Shown here: positions 29,281-37,611 of the stretch, piece by piece
Layout: the number at the start of each line of letters is the position of its first letter
Position numbering within the stretch: the stretch's first letter is position 1
From: Methylobacterium isbiliense
Lineage (GTDB): Bacteria; Pseudomonadota; Alphaproteobacteria; Rhizobiales; Beijerinckiaceae
Assembly: GCF_022179325.1 (NCBI RefSeq)
Contig: NZ_BPQQ01000022.1
Span: 248,001-312,000 of the forward strand
Reading direction: 5' to 3'
DNA: 64,000 nucleotides
Position numbers and translations under genes: made by a program
Notes under the pieces: model-generated
The model's input: the letters and a program-made list of their open reading frames with translations, nothing else
Databases searched by the model: none
Told to the model about the DNA's origin: nothing

Positions 29281-32200
29281 AGCGCCCGAACAGGCGGCCG
29301 AAGAGCCGCGAGAGATCGTCCATCAGCACGAAGATCGCCGGCACGAACAGCAGCGACAGCAGCGTCGAGACGAGGAGCCCCGAGATCACCGCGATCGCCA
29401 TCGGCGAGCGGAACTCGCCGCCGATGCCGAGCGCCATCGCGGAGGGCACCATGCCGGCCGCCATCGCGATGGTCGTCATGACGATCGGCCGCGCGCGCTT
29501 GCGGCCGGCCTCCGTGATGGCGGTGATGCGGTCGACGCCGCGGGCCATCTCCTCGACGGCGAAATCCACCAGCATGATGGCGTTCTTGGTCACCACGCCC
29601 ATCAGCATCAGGATGCCGATGACGACCGGCATCGAGATCGGCCGGTTGAAGATCAGGAGGCCGAGGATCGCCCCGCCGATCGACAGCGGCAGCGAGAACA
29701 GGATGGTGAGCGGCTGCAGGAACGAGCCGAACAGCAGGATCAGCACGCCGAGCACCATCATCAGGCCGGCGCCCATGGCGAGCGCGAAGCCCTCGAACAC
29801 CTCGCCCATCACCTCCGCGTCGCCGGTCTGGCGGATCTCGACCCCGGGCGGCAGGTTCTTGGCCGCCGGCACGCTCATCGCCTGGGCGAGGGCGGCGGCG
29901 AGGGCGTCCGAGCCCTGGAGGTTCGCCTCCAGCGCCACGCGCACCGCGCGGTCGTAGCGGTCGATCGCGGTCGGCCCGCGGCCCAGTGTGATGTCGGCCA
30001 CCGCCGTCAGCGGCACCGCGCCGCCGTTCTTGGTCGGGACCTTGAGGGCTTCGAGGGTGTCGAGGTCGCCGCGGGTCTCGATCGGCAGCTGGACGCGGAT
30101 CGGGATCTGCCGATCGGTGGCGTTGAACTTGGCGAGGTTGGCGCCGATGTCGCCGATGGTGCCGACCCGCACCGTCTCGGCGATGGTGTCGGTGGACACG
30201 CCGAGATCGGCCGCGACCGCCGGCTTGGGGCGGATGCGCACCTCGGTGCGGTCGAGCGGCGCGGTCGACATCACGTTGACGAGGTTCGGGATCTGGGCGA
30301 CCTCGCGCTGCATCCGCTCGGCCGTGTCCTTCACCACTGCCGTGTCGGGGCCGGCGACGATCAGCGCGAAGTCGCGCTGGCCGCCCTCGCGCAGGGACCA
30401 GTAGCGGATGTCGGGCTCCTCGCGCAGGAGGCTCATGATCGCCGCCTCCACATCGGCCTGCTTGCGCGCGCGGTCCTTCTTGGGCGTCAGGTTGATGGTC
30501 AGGGTGGCCAGCCGGATCTCCTTCTTGCCCGGCAGCTGGCGCCCGCCGTCCACGAAGACGGAGCGCACCTCGGGCAGGCCGCGGATGCGGTCGGCCACCC
30601 GGTCGGTGACCGCGATCGTGTCGTCCAGCCGGGCGCCCGGCGGCAGTTCCACGACGAGGAGGGTGCGCGCCGCGTCCTCCTTGGGGATGAATCCGGCGGG
30701 CAGGAGCTGCGTGGAGGCGATCGAGCCCGCGAACAGCCCGAGGCCGGCGACCAGCGTGATGTACTTGTGGCGCACCGACCACGCGACGACGCGGCCGTAG
30801 AGGCGCATGACCGGCCCCTCGCGCTCCTCGGCATGGCCGTGGTCGCGCATGAAGTAGGCGGCCATCATCGGGGTGATCAGGCGCGCGACGAGCAGCGACA
30901 TGAACACCGCCGCCGCGATGGTGAGGCCGAACTGCTTGAAGTACTGGCCGGCGATGCCGCCCATGAAGCTCACCGGCGCGAAGATCGCGATCAGGGTCGC
31001 CGTGATGGCGATGACCGCGAGCCCGATCTCGTCGGCGCCCTCGATCGCGGCGCGATAGGGCGACTTGCCGAGCCGGATGTGCCGGACGATGTTCTCGATC
31101 TCCACGATCGCATCGTCGACCAGGATGCCGGTGACGAGGGTGATGGCCAAGAGGCTCACCGCGTTGAGGGAGAAGCCCATCGCGCTCATCGCCCAGAAGG
31201 TCGGCAGCACCGAGAGCGGCAGCGCCACCGAGGCGATCAGCGTCGCCCGCCAGTCGCGCAGGAACAGCAGCACCACCAGCACCGCGAGCGCCGCCCCTTC
31301 GAGCAGGCCCAGCATCGCCGAGTGGTAGTTGCCGATCGCGTTGGTGACGGAGGTGTCGATCAGGTCGAAGCGCACCTCCGGGTAGGCCCGGCGCAGCTCC
31401 TCGATCTTCCTCGCCACCACCTCGGCCACCGAGGCATCGCTCGCCCCGTTGGCGCGCGAGATCGCGAAGGCCACCACCGGCTCGCCGTTGAAGCGCGCGA
31501 AGGTGCGCGGCTCCTCGGCCCCGTCGCTGAGGGTGGCGAGTTCGTCGAGCCGCACCTTGCGGCCCCCCGGCAGCACGATCGAGGTGGCAGCCAGCGTGTC
31601 GAGGCTCGCCGAGGCCGCCAGCGTGCGGATCGACTGCTCCTGCCCGCCGATCTCGGCCCGGCCGCCCGCCATGTCGGCGGAGGTCAGGCGCAGCTGCCGG
31701 TTCACGTCGGCGGCGGTGATGCCGAGCGAGAGCAGCCTGTCGGGCTTGAGGGTGACCCGCACCTCGCGGGCGACGCCGCCCAGGCGCTCCACTCCGCCGA
31801 CGCCGCGCAGGCCCTGGATCTGGCGCGCCACCACGTCGTCCACGAACCAGGACAGGTCCTCGGGCGTCATCGCGGGCGCCGAGGCGCCGTAGACCATGAT
31901 CGGCAGGCCGACGATCTCGACGCGGTTGATGATCGGCTCGTCGATCGTCCGCGGCAGGTTCATGCGGATCTTGGCGATCGCGTCCTTGACGTCGTTGACG
32001 GCCCGGTCGGTGTTGACCTCCAGGCGGAACTCGATCGTCGTCGCCGAGGTGCCCTCGGTGATCGAGGAGGTGATGTGCTTGACGCCCTTCACCCCCGCCA
32101 CCGCGTCCTCGACCCACTTCGTCACCTGGGTCTGGAGTTCGGAGGGGGCGGCGCCGGGCTGCGTCACCGTGACGGCGACGATCGGCACGTCGATGTTGGG

Positions 32201-32317
32201 GAAGCGGGTGATCGGCAGGGCGCGGAAGCTGACGAGCCCGAGCAGCCCCAGCACGAGGAAGAGCACGATCGAGGGGATCGGCTTGCGGATCGCCCAGGCG
32301 GAGACGTTGAGGCGCAT
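29195..32317 (-). CDS. RND efflux pump inner-membrane transporter
   Basis: 1040 residues of the AcrB/MdtC-type (HAE-1) proton-driven exporters. The N-terminal helix SAWAIRKPIPSIVLFLVLGLLG is followed by the large periplasmic pore loop (PNIDVPIVAVTVTQPGAAPSELQTQVTKWVEDAV), the helix TM4 proton-relay segment LVTGILVDDAIVEIENIVRH with two Asp, a second periplasmic loop and the C-terminal six helices (MGVVTKNAIMLVDFAVEEM). It ends in a His/Pro-rich tail. Family knowledge: trimer that pulls hydrophobic compounds from the periplasm or membrane into an outer-membrane channel. No TolC homologue is adjacent. It is the last gene of TetR-fusion protein-pump, 57 bp after the fusion protein. Confidence 0.95.
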   Translation of the reverse strand: MRLNVSAWAIRKPIPSIVLFLVLGLLGLVSFRALPITRFPNIDVPIVAVTVTQPGAAPSELQTQVTKWVEDAVAGVKGVKHITSSITEGTSATTIEFRLEVNTDRAVNDVKDAIAKIRMNLPRTIDEPIINRVEIVGLPIMVYGASAPAMTPEDLSWFVDDVVARQIQGLRGVGGVERLGGVAREVRVTLKPDRLLSLGITAADVNRQLRLTSADMAGGRAEIGGQEQSIRTLAASASLDTLAATSIVLPGGRKVRLDELATLSDGAEEPRTFARFNGEPVVAFAISRANGASDASVAEVVARKIEELRRAYPEVRFDLIDTSVTNAIGNYHSAMLGLLEGAALAVLVVLLFLRDWRATLIASVALPLSVLPTFWAMSAMGFSLNAVSLLAITLVTGILVDDAIVEIENIVRHIRLGKSPYRAAIEGADEIGLAVIAITATLIAIFAPVSFMGGIAGQYFKQFGLTIAAAVFMSLLVARLITPMMAAYFMRDHGHAEEREGPVMRLYGRVVAWSVRHKYITLVAGLGLFAGSIASTQLLPAGFIPKEDAARTLLVVELPPGARLDDTIAVTDRVADRIRGLPEVRSVFVDGGRQLPGKKEIRLATLTINLTPKKDRARKQADVEAAIMSLLREEPDIRYWSLREGGQRDFALIVAGPDTAVVKDTAERMQREVAQIPNLVNVMSTAPLDRTEVRIRPKPAVAADLGVSTDTIAETVRVGTIGDIGANLAKFNATDRQIPIRVQLPIETRGDLDTLEALKVPTKNGGAVPLTAVADITLGRGPTAIDRYDRAVRVALEANLQGSDALAAALAQAMSVPAAKNLPPGVEIRQTGDAEVMGEVFEGFALAMGAGLMMVLGVLILLFGSFLQPLTILFSLPLSIGGAILGLLIFNRPISMPVVIGILMLMGVVTKNAIMLVDFAVEEMARGVDRITAITEAGRKRARPIVMTTIAMAAGMVPSAMALGIGGEFRSPMAIAVISGLLVSTLLSLLFVPAIFVLMDDLSRLFGRLFGRFIGAVDEPPSHQPQAHQPRAHAPPMAAE

Positions 32318-32374
32318 CGTCGGGTGTCCTCGGGCGGCGGCGCAGGGTCAGTGGGCGCCGCCTCTCAGGGAGCG

Positions 32375-33592
32375 TCAGGGTCGGGCGGCGGCGTCGGCGG
32401 TCGCGGGCTGCGCGGGAAAGATCGGCCGCACGCGGTCGCCGTCGCGCAGGAAGCTGCCGGCGCGGGCCACCACCGCGTCGCCGGCCTTCACGCCGTCGCG
32501 GATCTCGATCAGGCCCCCGGCCGACAGGCCGGTGCGGATGCTGCGCGCCTCGACCCGGTCGCCCGTCACCACGAGCGCGGTGGCGCCGCCGGTGCCGTAG
32601 ATCACCGAGGCGATCGGCACCGCGACGCCGGTGCGCCGGGCCACCTCGACGCTGCCGCGCGCGAAGGCGCCGATGCGCAGCCGCGGGTCGGGCTCCAGCC
32701 GGATGCGCACCTTGCCGAGCCGCGTCGCGCGGTCGATCTCGGGATAGACCGCACGCACGCGCCCCTGGACCGCCACCGGCCCCTCCGGCGTGTCGAGGTC
32801 GAGCCGGGCGGGCGCGCCCGCCTTGAGGCGCGGCATGCCGGTCTCGGTGACCTCGCCCTCCAGCTCGATCTCCCCGCGGGCGATCAGGCGGAAGAGCGGC
32901 TCGCCCGACCCGCTCGCGGTGGAGCCCACCCGCGCCGTGCGCCGGCTGACGATGCCGCCCTCGGGGGCGCGGATCTCGGTGCGGGCGAGCTTCAGGTCGA
33001 GCTCCCGGCGCAGCGCCCGCGCCTGCGTGAGTTCGGCCTCGGCGATCGACAGGCCGTTGCGGGCGGCGGCGAGCCTGCCGTCCGCCGAGCGGGCGGCGGC
33101 GGTGCGCTGCTCCAGCACCGCCTCGGTGGCGTTGCCGCTCTTCATCAGCGTGCGGGTGCGCTCCAGCGCCAGGGAGGCCTCGACCTGCGCGGCCTCGGCC
33201 TGGATGATGGTGCTCTGCGCCTGAGCCACCGCGCCCTCGGCCTTGGCGATGGCGGCGGCGTTCTGGGCGAGCTGGGCGTCGAGCATCTCGCGCGAGAGCC
33301 GGGCGAGCACGTCGCCCTGGGCGACCCGGTCGCCCTCCTCGACCAGAAGTTCGGTGATGCGGTAGCCGTCGATCTCGGGCGAGACCAGGATCTCGTCGCG
33401 CGGCACCAGCGTGCCGGTGACCACCGTGCGCTCGACGATCTCGCGCTCGGCCGCGACCGCGACGGTGACGGCCGGCACCGGCAGCTCGCTCCCGGCCGCG
33501 CGCGCCGGCAGGGCGGGCGCCGCGAGGGCGACGGCCAGGAGGGCCGCCACCGGCGCGGCGTGGACCCCGACGGGGAGACGGAGGCGAGGCAT
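32375..33592 (-). CDS. RND efflux periplasmic adaptor (membrane fusion protein)
   Basis: 405 residues. A signal peptide (VAALLAVALAAPALPARAAG) is followed by a lipoyl-like half-domain (VSPEIDGYRITELLVEEGDRVAQGDVLARL), an alpha-helical hairpin (about 100-190), the second lipoyl half (KLARTEIRAPEGGIVSRRTARVGS) and beta-barrel and membrane-proximal domains. It links the inner-membrane pump to an outer-membrane channel. The ATG at 33592 overlaps the last base of the TetR stop (TGATG), showing translational coupling. No lipobox Cys is seen, so probably not acylated. Confidence 0.94.
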   Translation of the reverse strand: MPRLRLPVGVHAAPVAALLAVALAAPALPARAAGSELPVPAVTVAVAAEREIVERTVVTGTLVPRDEILVSPEIDGYRITELLVEEGDRVAQGDVLARLSREMLDAQLAQNAAAIAKAEGAVAQAQSTIIQAEAAQVEASLALERTRTLMKSGNATEAVLEQRTAAARSADGRLAAARNGLSIAEAELTQARALRRELDLKLARTEIRAPEGGIVSRRTARVGSTASGSGEPLFRLIARGEIELEGEVTETGMPRLKAGAPARLDLDTPEGPVAVQGRVRAVYPEIDRATRLGKVRIRLEPDPRLRIGAFARGSVEVARRTGVAVPIASVIYGTGGATALVVTGDRVEARSIRTGLSAGGLIEIRDGVKAGDAVVARAGSFLRDGDRVRPIFPAQPATADAAARP

Positions 33593-34245
33593 CACGGGCT
33601 GTCCTGAATGGATGCGGGGCTCTCGCCCCGGGTCGGATCGAATCGCCCGGCGCGCGCGGCTTCCACGAGCCTGAGCATGACGTCGAGAATGGGGCCGGGA
33701 TCGAAGTCGGGCAGGAGCGCGCGGCGGGCCAGCATGCCGTCGGCCAGGACCATGATGAGCAGGGTCAGCGCCTCGGCGTCGGCGCCCTTCTCCTCGACGC
33801 CGGCCTGGCGCAGGATGCCGGTGATGCGCTGGCGCATCTCCTGCTCGAAATCGCGGCAGATGGCCGACATGGCCGGGTTGCGGGTCGCCTCCGCCCACAT
33901 CTCGACGCAGAGCACCGCCTTCTCCACCGGCTCGTCCACGAGGTGCTGGCGGGCGAGCCCGAAGAAGGCCTGGAGCAGGTCCGGCCCGGTCGGCAGCGCC
34001 CCGAACCCCTCCTGGACCATGCCGCGGTCGCGCTCGGCGAGGCCGGCCACGATGGCGTCCTTGGACGGGAAGTAGCGGTAGAGGTTGCCGGGGCTCATGG
34101 CCGCCTCGGCCGCGACGTCCTGCATGGTGGTGCGGTGGAACCCGCTGCGCACGAAGCAGCGCTCCGCCGCATCGAGGATGCGGATGCGCCGCTCCCCGGC
34201 AGGGTCGTGAGGCTCTCGGGCGGGCAGGCTCGACACGGCGGTCAC
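33592..34245 (-). CDS. TetR-family repressor of the RND operon
   Basis: 217 residues. The N-terminal helix-turn-helix is RILDAAERCFVRSGFHRTTMQDVAAEAAMSPGNLYRYFPSKDAIV (about 21-65), and the C-terminal half is the ligand-binding/dimer domain, ending RFDPTRGESPASIQDSP. Such proteins repress a co-transcribed pump until a drug-like ligand binds. The start is GTG at 34245 with weak ribosome-site match; a GTG at 34236 is an alternative. A perfect 20-bp palindrome begins 16 bp upstream and is the likely operator. It is first in the operon with the adaptor (1-bp overlap) and pump. Confidence 0.93.
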   Translation of the reverse strand: MTAVSSLPAREPHDPAGERRIRILDAAERCFVRSGFHRTTMQDVAAEAAMSPGNLYRYFPSKDAIVAGLAERDRGMVQEGFGALPTGPDLLQAFFGLARQHLVDEPVEKAVLCVEMWAEATRNPAMSAICRDFEQEMRQRITGILRQAGVEEKGADAEALTLLIMVLADGMLARRALLPDFDPGPILDVMLRLVEAARAGRFDPTRGESPASIQDSP

Positions 34246-34260
34246 GGTTGCGTCAGGCTT

Positions 34261-34280
34261 GAGAATGAACGTTCATTCTC
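34261..34280. promoter_or_regulatory. Probable TetR operator, perfect 20-bp palindrome
   Basis: GAGAATGAACGTTCATTCTC reads identically on both strands. It lies 16-35 bp upstream of the TetR start, where it could occlude the promoter of the whole efflux operon. Size and symmetry suit a TetR dimer. It is AT-richer than its surroundings. Confidence 0.85.
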
Positions 34281-34404
34281 TATCCCGAAACGGGGCTGTG
34301 CACAAGGGCGCGGCGGCGGGGCGCCGCGGCCGGTCGCGCGCAACCGTCGCGGGACGATCCGCGTTGTGCAGACGACACATCGGGCGTGACGAGGGAGGCG
34401 CACC

Positions 34405-34578
34405 GTGACCATCTTCCAGATCAAGCAAGCTGCGACCGGCGCCGTGCTCTGGACGGGCGGCGCGGCAGACGAGCAGCAGGCTCTCGACGCGATGGCGCGC
34501 GAGGCCGGCTACGCCGATTTCGCGGCGCTCCCCGAATCCCTGCGGGGCGCCACCGTCGACCGCCTCAATCTCGGCTGA
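34405..34578 (+). CDS. Small conserved-looking protein, 57 residues
   Basis: A GTG-started frame with GAGGGAGG at proper spacing: MTIFQIKQAATGAVLWTGGA continuing to ESLRGATVDRLNLG. A beta-hairpin-like start and a helical middle (DEQQALDAMAREAGYADFAAL) suggest a folded small domain. I do not recognise it. It is divergent from the efflux operon, about 125 bp from the palindrome, so the TetR protein might influence it, but nothing shows that directly. Confidence 0.6.
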   Translation: MTIFQIKQAATGAVLWTGGAADEQQALDAMAREAGYADFAALPESLRGATVDRLNLG

Positions 34579-34799
34579 TCGTCCGCCCGGTCCAGGAGCG
34601 CGGGCGGGGGGCGTGGCGGCCGGGACACGCTGTGGCGCGGGCTGCGCGACGGTGCGGCAATCTTCTCAGATTCGCCGTTTTCGCCCCCTAGGCGCCGGGT
34701 GAAGGCGGAGTTCCGGGCGCCGTGGCCGGCAGGTGGTCAACCTCCGGGTGCGGCCGTGGGCTCGTCCTTCGTGCCTGCCGCGCGCCGCCCACGGACCCC

Positions 34800-35453
34800 A
34801 TGATCCGCTTCGATACCGTCACGAAGATCTACAAGACCAACGGGCACCGCCGCACCGTCCTCGACCGCGCCTCGATCACCATGCGGTCCGGGGTGAATTA
34901 CGGCATCCTCGGCATCAACGGTGCCGGCAAGTCCACGATGATCCGGATGATGGCCGGATCGGAGAGCGCGACCCGCGGCCACATCCTGCGCACGAGCCGC
35001 GTGTCCTGGCCGCTCGGCTTCTCGGGCGGCTTCCACCCGTTGATGACCGGCAAGGAGAACGCGATCTTCGTCGCCCGAGTCTACGGGGAGGATCCGCGCA
35101 AGGTGCTCGACTTCGTCGCCGACTTCTCGGAAATCGGCGACTACATCAACGTGCCGATCCGCACCTATTCGTCGGGGATGAGCTCGCGGTTCAACTTCGG
35201 CATGAGCATGGCGATCCCGTTCGACACCTATCTGATCGACGAAGTGACCGCGGTCGGCGACGCGCGCTTCCAGCAGCGCTGCGAGGAGGTGTGGAGCACC
35301 CGCCGGGCGAATGCCGACATCATCATCTGCTCCCACAGCATGGAGACCCTGCGCTCCTACGCCACGGAGGGCATCGTGCTGGCGAACGGCCGGGCCGTGA
35401 TCTATCCCGACATCAACGACGCCATCGAAGTGTATCAGCGCCTGAACCAGTGA
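34800..35453 (+). CDS. kpsT: Polysaccharide-export ABC transporter ATPase, KpsT type
   Basis: 217 residues: cytoplasmic ATPase of ABC-2 polysaccharide exporters. Walker A GINGAGKSTMIRMMAG, signature TYSSGMSSRFNFGMSMAI, Walker B DTYLIDEVTAVGD and the switch His in IICSHSME are all present. The N-terminus MIRFDTVTKIYKTNGHRRTVLD and the short C-terminal end IEVYQRLNQ match KpsT/CtrD/BexA rather than the longer Wzt. ATG at 34800. The next gene encodes a KpsE-type protein, but the partner permease KpsM is not in this window. Confidence 0.9.
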   Translation: MIRFDTVTKIYKTNGHRRTVLDRASITMRSGVNYGILGINGAGKSTMIRMMAGSESATRGHILRTSRVSWPLGFSGGFHPLMTGKENAIFVARVYGEDPRKVLDFVADFSEIGDYINVPIRTYSSGMSSRFNFGMSMAIPFDTYLIDEVTAVGDARFQQRCEEVWSTRRANADIIICSHSMETLRSYATEGIVLANGRAVIYPDINDAIEVYQRLNQ

Positions 35454-35534
35454 GACGGCGCTTCGCCCTCTGCCTGCCGCCGCCGGTGGCACTGACCCCC
35501 CGGCCACTGCCGAACCGAACCGGAACCCGCCTGC

Positions 35535-36776
35535 ATGACGGTCGATGCCCGCAACCCGCAAGGCCAGCCGCTCACCCCCTCCGAGCGCTCGCGCATGATC
35601 TCGGAGTCGCTGCGGCAGATGGCCCGCGTGTCGCGCTACAACGATCCGCGCCAGCAGATCCGGGGCGTGCGGGCGCACCGGCGCCGCGACATCATCACGC
35701 CGCTCCTGTTCGTCGGCCTGTTCCTGCTGCCCTCCCTCATCGGAGCGCTGGTCTTCGGCCTCTACCTGTCCGACCGCTTCGTCACCGAGGCGCAGTTCGC
35801 GATCCGGCCGGCCATCGGCAGCGCGGACAAGTCCCTGCGCGACGGTGTCGGCACCTCCTCGGGCGTGCCCAAGGAGATGATCACCCAGGACACGCTCATC
35901 GTCGCGGAGTACATCCGCAGCCGCCCGATGGTGGAGGCGATCGAGCGGCAGCTGCCGCTGCGGGAGATGTTCTCGCGCGACTCGATCGACTACTTCTCGC
36001 GCTTCGACCGCGAGAAGCCGATCGAGAAGCTGGTGCGGTACTGGAACAACCGGGTCTCGGCCAAGCTCGAGGGAACCTCCGGCATCGTCTTGGTGACGGT
36101 CAACACCTTCGACGCCCAGGACGCGCTCGCAATCATGCAGGCAATCCTGTCCGAGAGCGAGCGCATGGTGAACGATCTGACGGCGCGCGCCCGCCGCGAC
36201 GCGCTCGCCGAGAGCGAGCGCGAGATGCAGCGGGCCGAGGAGCGGCTCTCCGCCCTCCAGGTGGCGGTGCGCGACCTGCGCAACCGCGACGGGGTGCTCG
36301 ACGCGCAGAAGACCAACGAGGCCAACGTGAGGATGGTCGCGGAGGTGCGCGCCCAGCGGATCAACCTCGCGGTGAAGCTCGCGCTGCTGCAGCGCGACCT
36401 GCGCGAGGACACGCGCAGCATCCAGGATCTGAAGGCCCAGATCGCGCAGCTCGACGCCACCATCGCCCGGGTGGAGCGGGAGGCGACGACGCAGGATCCC
36501 GACCAGCGCCGGGTGCTCGCCGACGCGCTGAGCCGGTTCGAACAGCTCGACGTCGAGCGCAAGAACGCCCAGACCTTGTACGGGCTCGTCATCTCGGCCC
36601 GGGAGCGCGCCCGCATCATCGCCGACCGGCAGATCGAGTTCTTCAGCATGGTGGTGCAGCCGGTGCTGCCCGAATCGGCCGAGCTGCCGCGCCGCCTGCT
36701 CTGGACCTGCCTCACGGTAGCGGGTGCGGCGCTCTCCTTCGGCGGTGCCGTGATGCTGCGCAAGTTCATCGCCTGA
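35535..36776 (+). CDS. kpsE: Capsule-export inner membrane protein, KpsE/CtrB/BexC family
   Basis: 413 residues. A cytoplasmic N-terminus is followed by a first membrane helix (PLLFVGLFLLPSLIGALVFGLYL, about 57-80), a long periplasmic coiled-coil region (about 210-350, EREMQRAEERLSALQVAVRDLR and onward) and a second helix near the C-terminus (LLWTCLTVAGAALSFGGAVML). This polysaccharide co-polymerase-like architecture links the KpsMT transporter to the outer-membrane exporter. Typical KpsE length is about 380. It follows kpsT after 81 bp on the same strand and is probably co-transcribed. Confidence 0.9.
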   Translation: MTVDARNPQGQPLTPSERSRMISESLRQMARVSRYNDPRQQIRGVRAHRRRDIITPLLFVGLFLLPSLIGALVFGLYLSDRFVTEAQFAIRPAIGSADKSLRDGVGTSSGVPKEMITQDTLIVAEYIRSRPMVEAIERQLPLREMFSRDSIDYFSRFDREKPIEKLVRYWNNRVSAKLEGTSGIVLVTVNTFDAQDALAIMQAILSESERMVNDLTARARRDALAESEREMQRAEERLSALQVAVRDLRNRDGVLDAQKTNEANVRMVAEVRAQRINLAVKLALLQRDLREDTRSIQDLKAQIAQLDATIARVEREATTQDPDQRRVLADALSRFEQLDVERKNAQTLYGLVISARERARIIADRQIEFFSMVVQPVLPESAELPRRLLWTCLTVAGAALSFGGAVMLRKFIA

Positions 36777-36828
36777 ACGGGCGACCCGGGGAGACAGTCC
36801 GGGATCGCCGCGACCGACGGGGACACCG

Positions 36829-37530
36829 ATGGCCGACCTCGATGCGATCGCCGCCCGCCATGGGGTGAGCCCCGCGGCCGCCCGGCACCTGCGCGACGCC
36901 CTGGCCCGGGGCGGCGGCCGCGCGGCACAGTTCAGCCATCCCGAACTCGGCGGCCTGGGGCAATGGTCCGCGGGCGGGATGATCATGATCGGCGACATGT
37001 TCAACAACGGCCTCAAGGCCCGGGTCGCCGCGCTCTGCGAGGAGCTCGCGCCCCTGGCCGGCGAAGCGCCGGCGGCGGGTGCGTGGTGGCCCGCCGATCT
37101 CGGCCGGCCCGCCGCGACCGGAGACCAGAACGGGCTGCGCTACGCCTACTTCCCCGAGACGCGCCGCCTCGCGGTGGAATCCGGCGGGCAGCTGAGCCTT
37201 TACGAGACCGGCGACCACCGCATCGGCGGGGTGTCGCAGCAGCAGGGCGCCGGCCGCACGCTCGCATTCACGAGCCAGCACGGGCCAGTCCGGCTGGAGG
37301 ATCTGCCGCGCGTGCCGACCGCCGCGCAGGAGCCGCCTCCTCCCGCTCTCCCGGCGAGCGCGGCCGCGACCGCGCAGGCCGCGGCCGCGCCGGCGGTCTC
37401 CGCCTCCCCGGCCGGCTCCGGCGCCGAGATCCTGTCGCTGCTCGAACGGTTGGCCGAACTCCACCGCAAGGGCGTGCTCACGGAGGCGGAGTTCGTCGCC
37501 AAGAAGACGGACCTGCTCGCCCGCCTCTGA
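36829..37530 (+). CDS. SHOCT domain protein
   Basis: 233 residues. The N-terminal block HGVSPAAARHLRDALARGGGRAAQFSHPELGGLGQWSAGGMIMIGDMFNNGLKARV recurs in proteins of this type. A Pro/Ala linker and a C-terminal SHOCT helix pair (ILSLLERLAELHRKGVLTEAEFVAKKTDLLARL) follow. SHOCT is a short oligomerisation-type module at protein ends. The role is unknown. It starts 52 bp after kpsE; whether it belongs to polysaccharide export is only suggested by position. Confidence 0.85.
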   Translation: MADLDAIAARHGVSPAAARHLRDALARGGGRAAQFSHPELGGLGQWSAGGMIMIGDMFNNGLKARVAALCEELAPLAGEAPAAGAWWPADLGRPAATGDQNGLRYAYFPETRRLAVESGGQLSLYETGDHRIGGVSQQQGAGRTLAFTSQHGPVRLEDLPRVPTAAQEPPPPALPASAAATAQAAAAPAVSASPAGSGAEILSLLERLAELHRKGVLTEAEFVAKKTDLLARL

Positions 37531-37611
37531 GCGGCGGCATTCCCGGGCCCGCCCGCCATCCCCATATGCGGGGCGACGCGGCGCGCCCGCGCCCCCGCGC
37601 GAGCCCCTGTC

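Noticed and set aside
29120-33607. 1495-residue plus-strand frame opposite the RND operon
   Set aside because: Antisense shadow with extreme Arg/His/Asp content. The minus-strand pump and adaptor genes have full family motifs.
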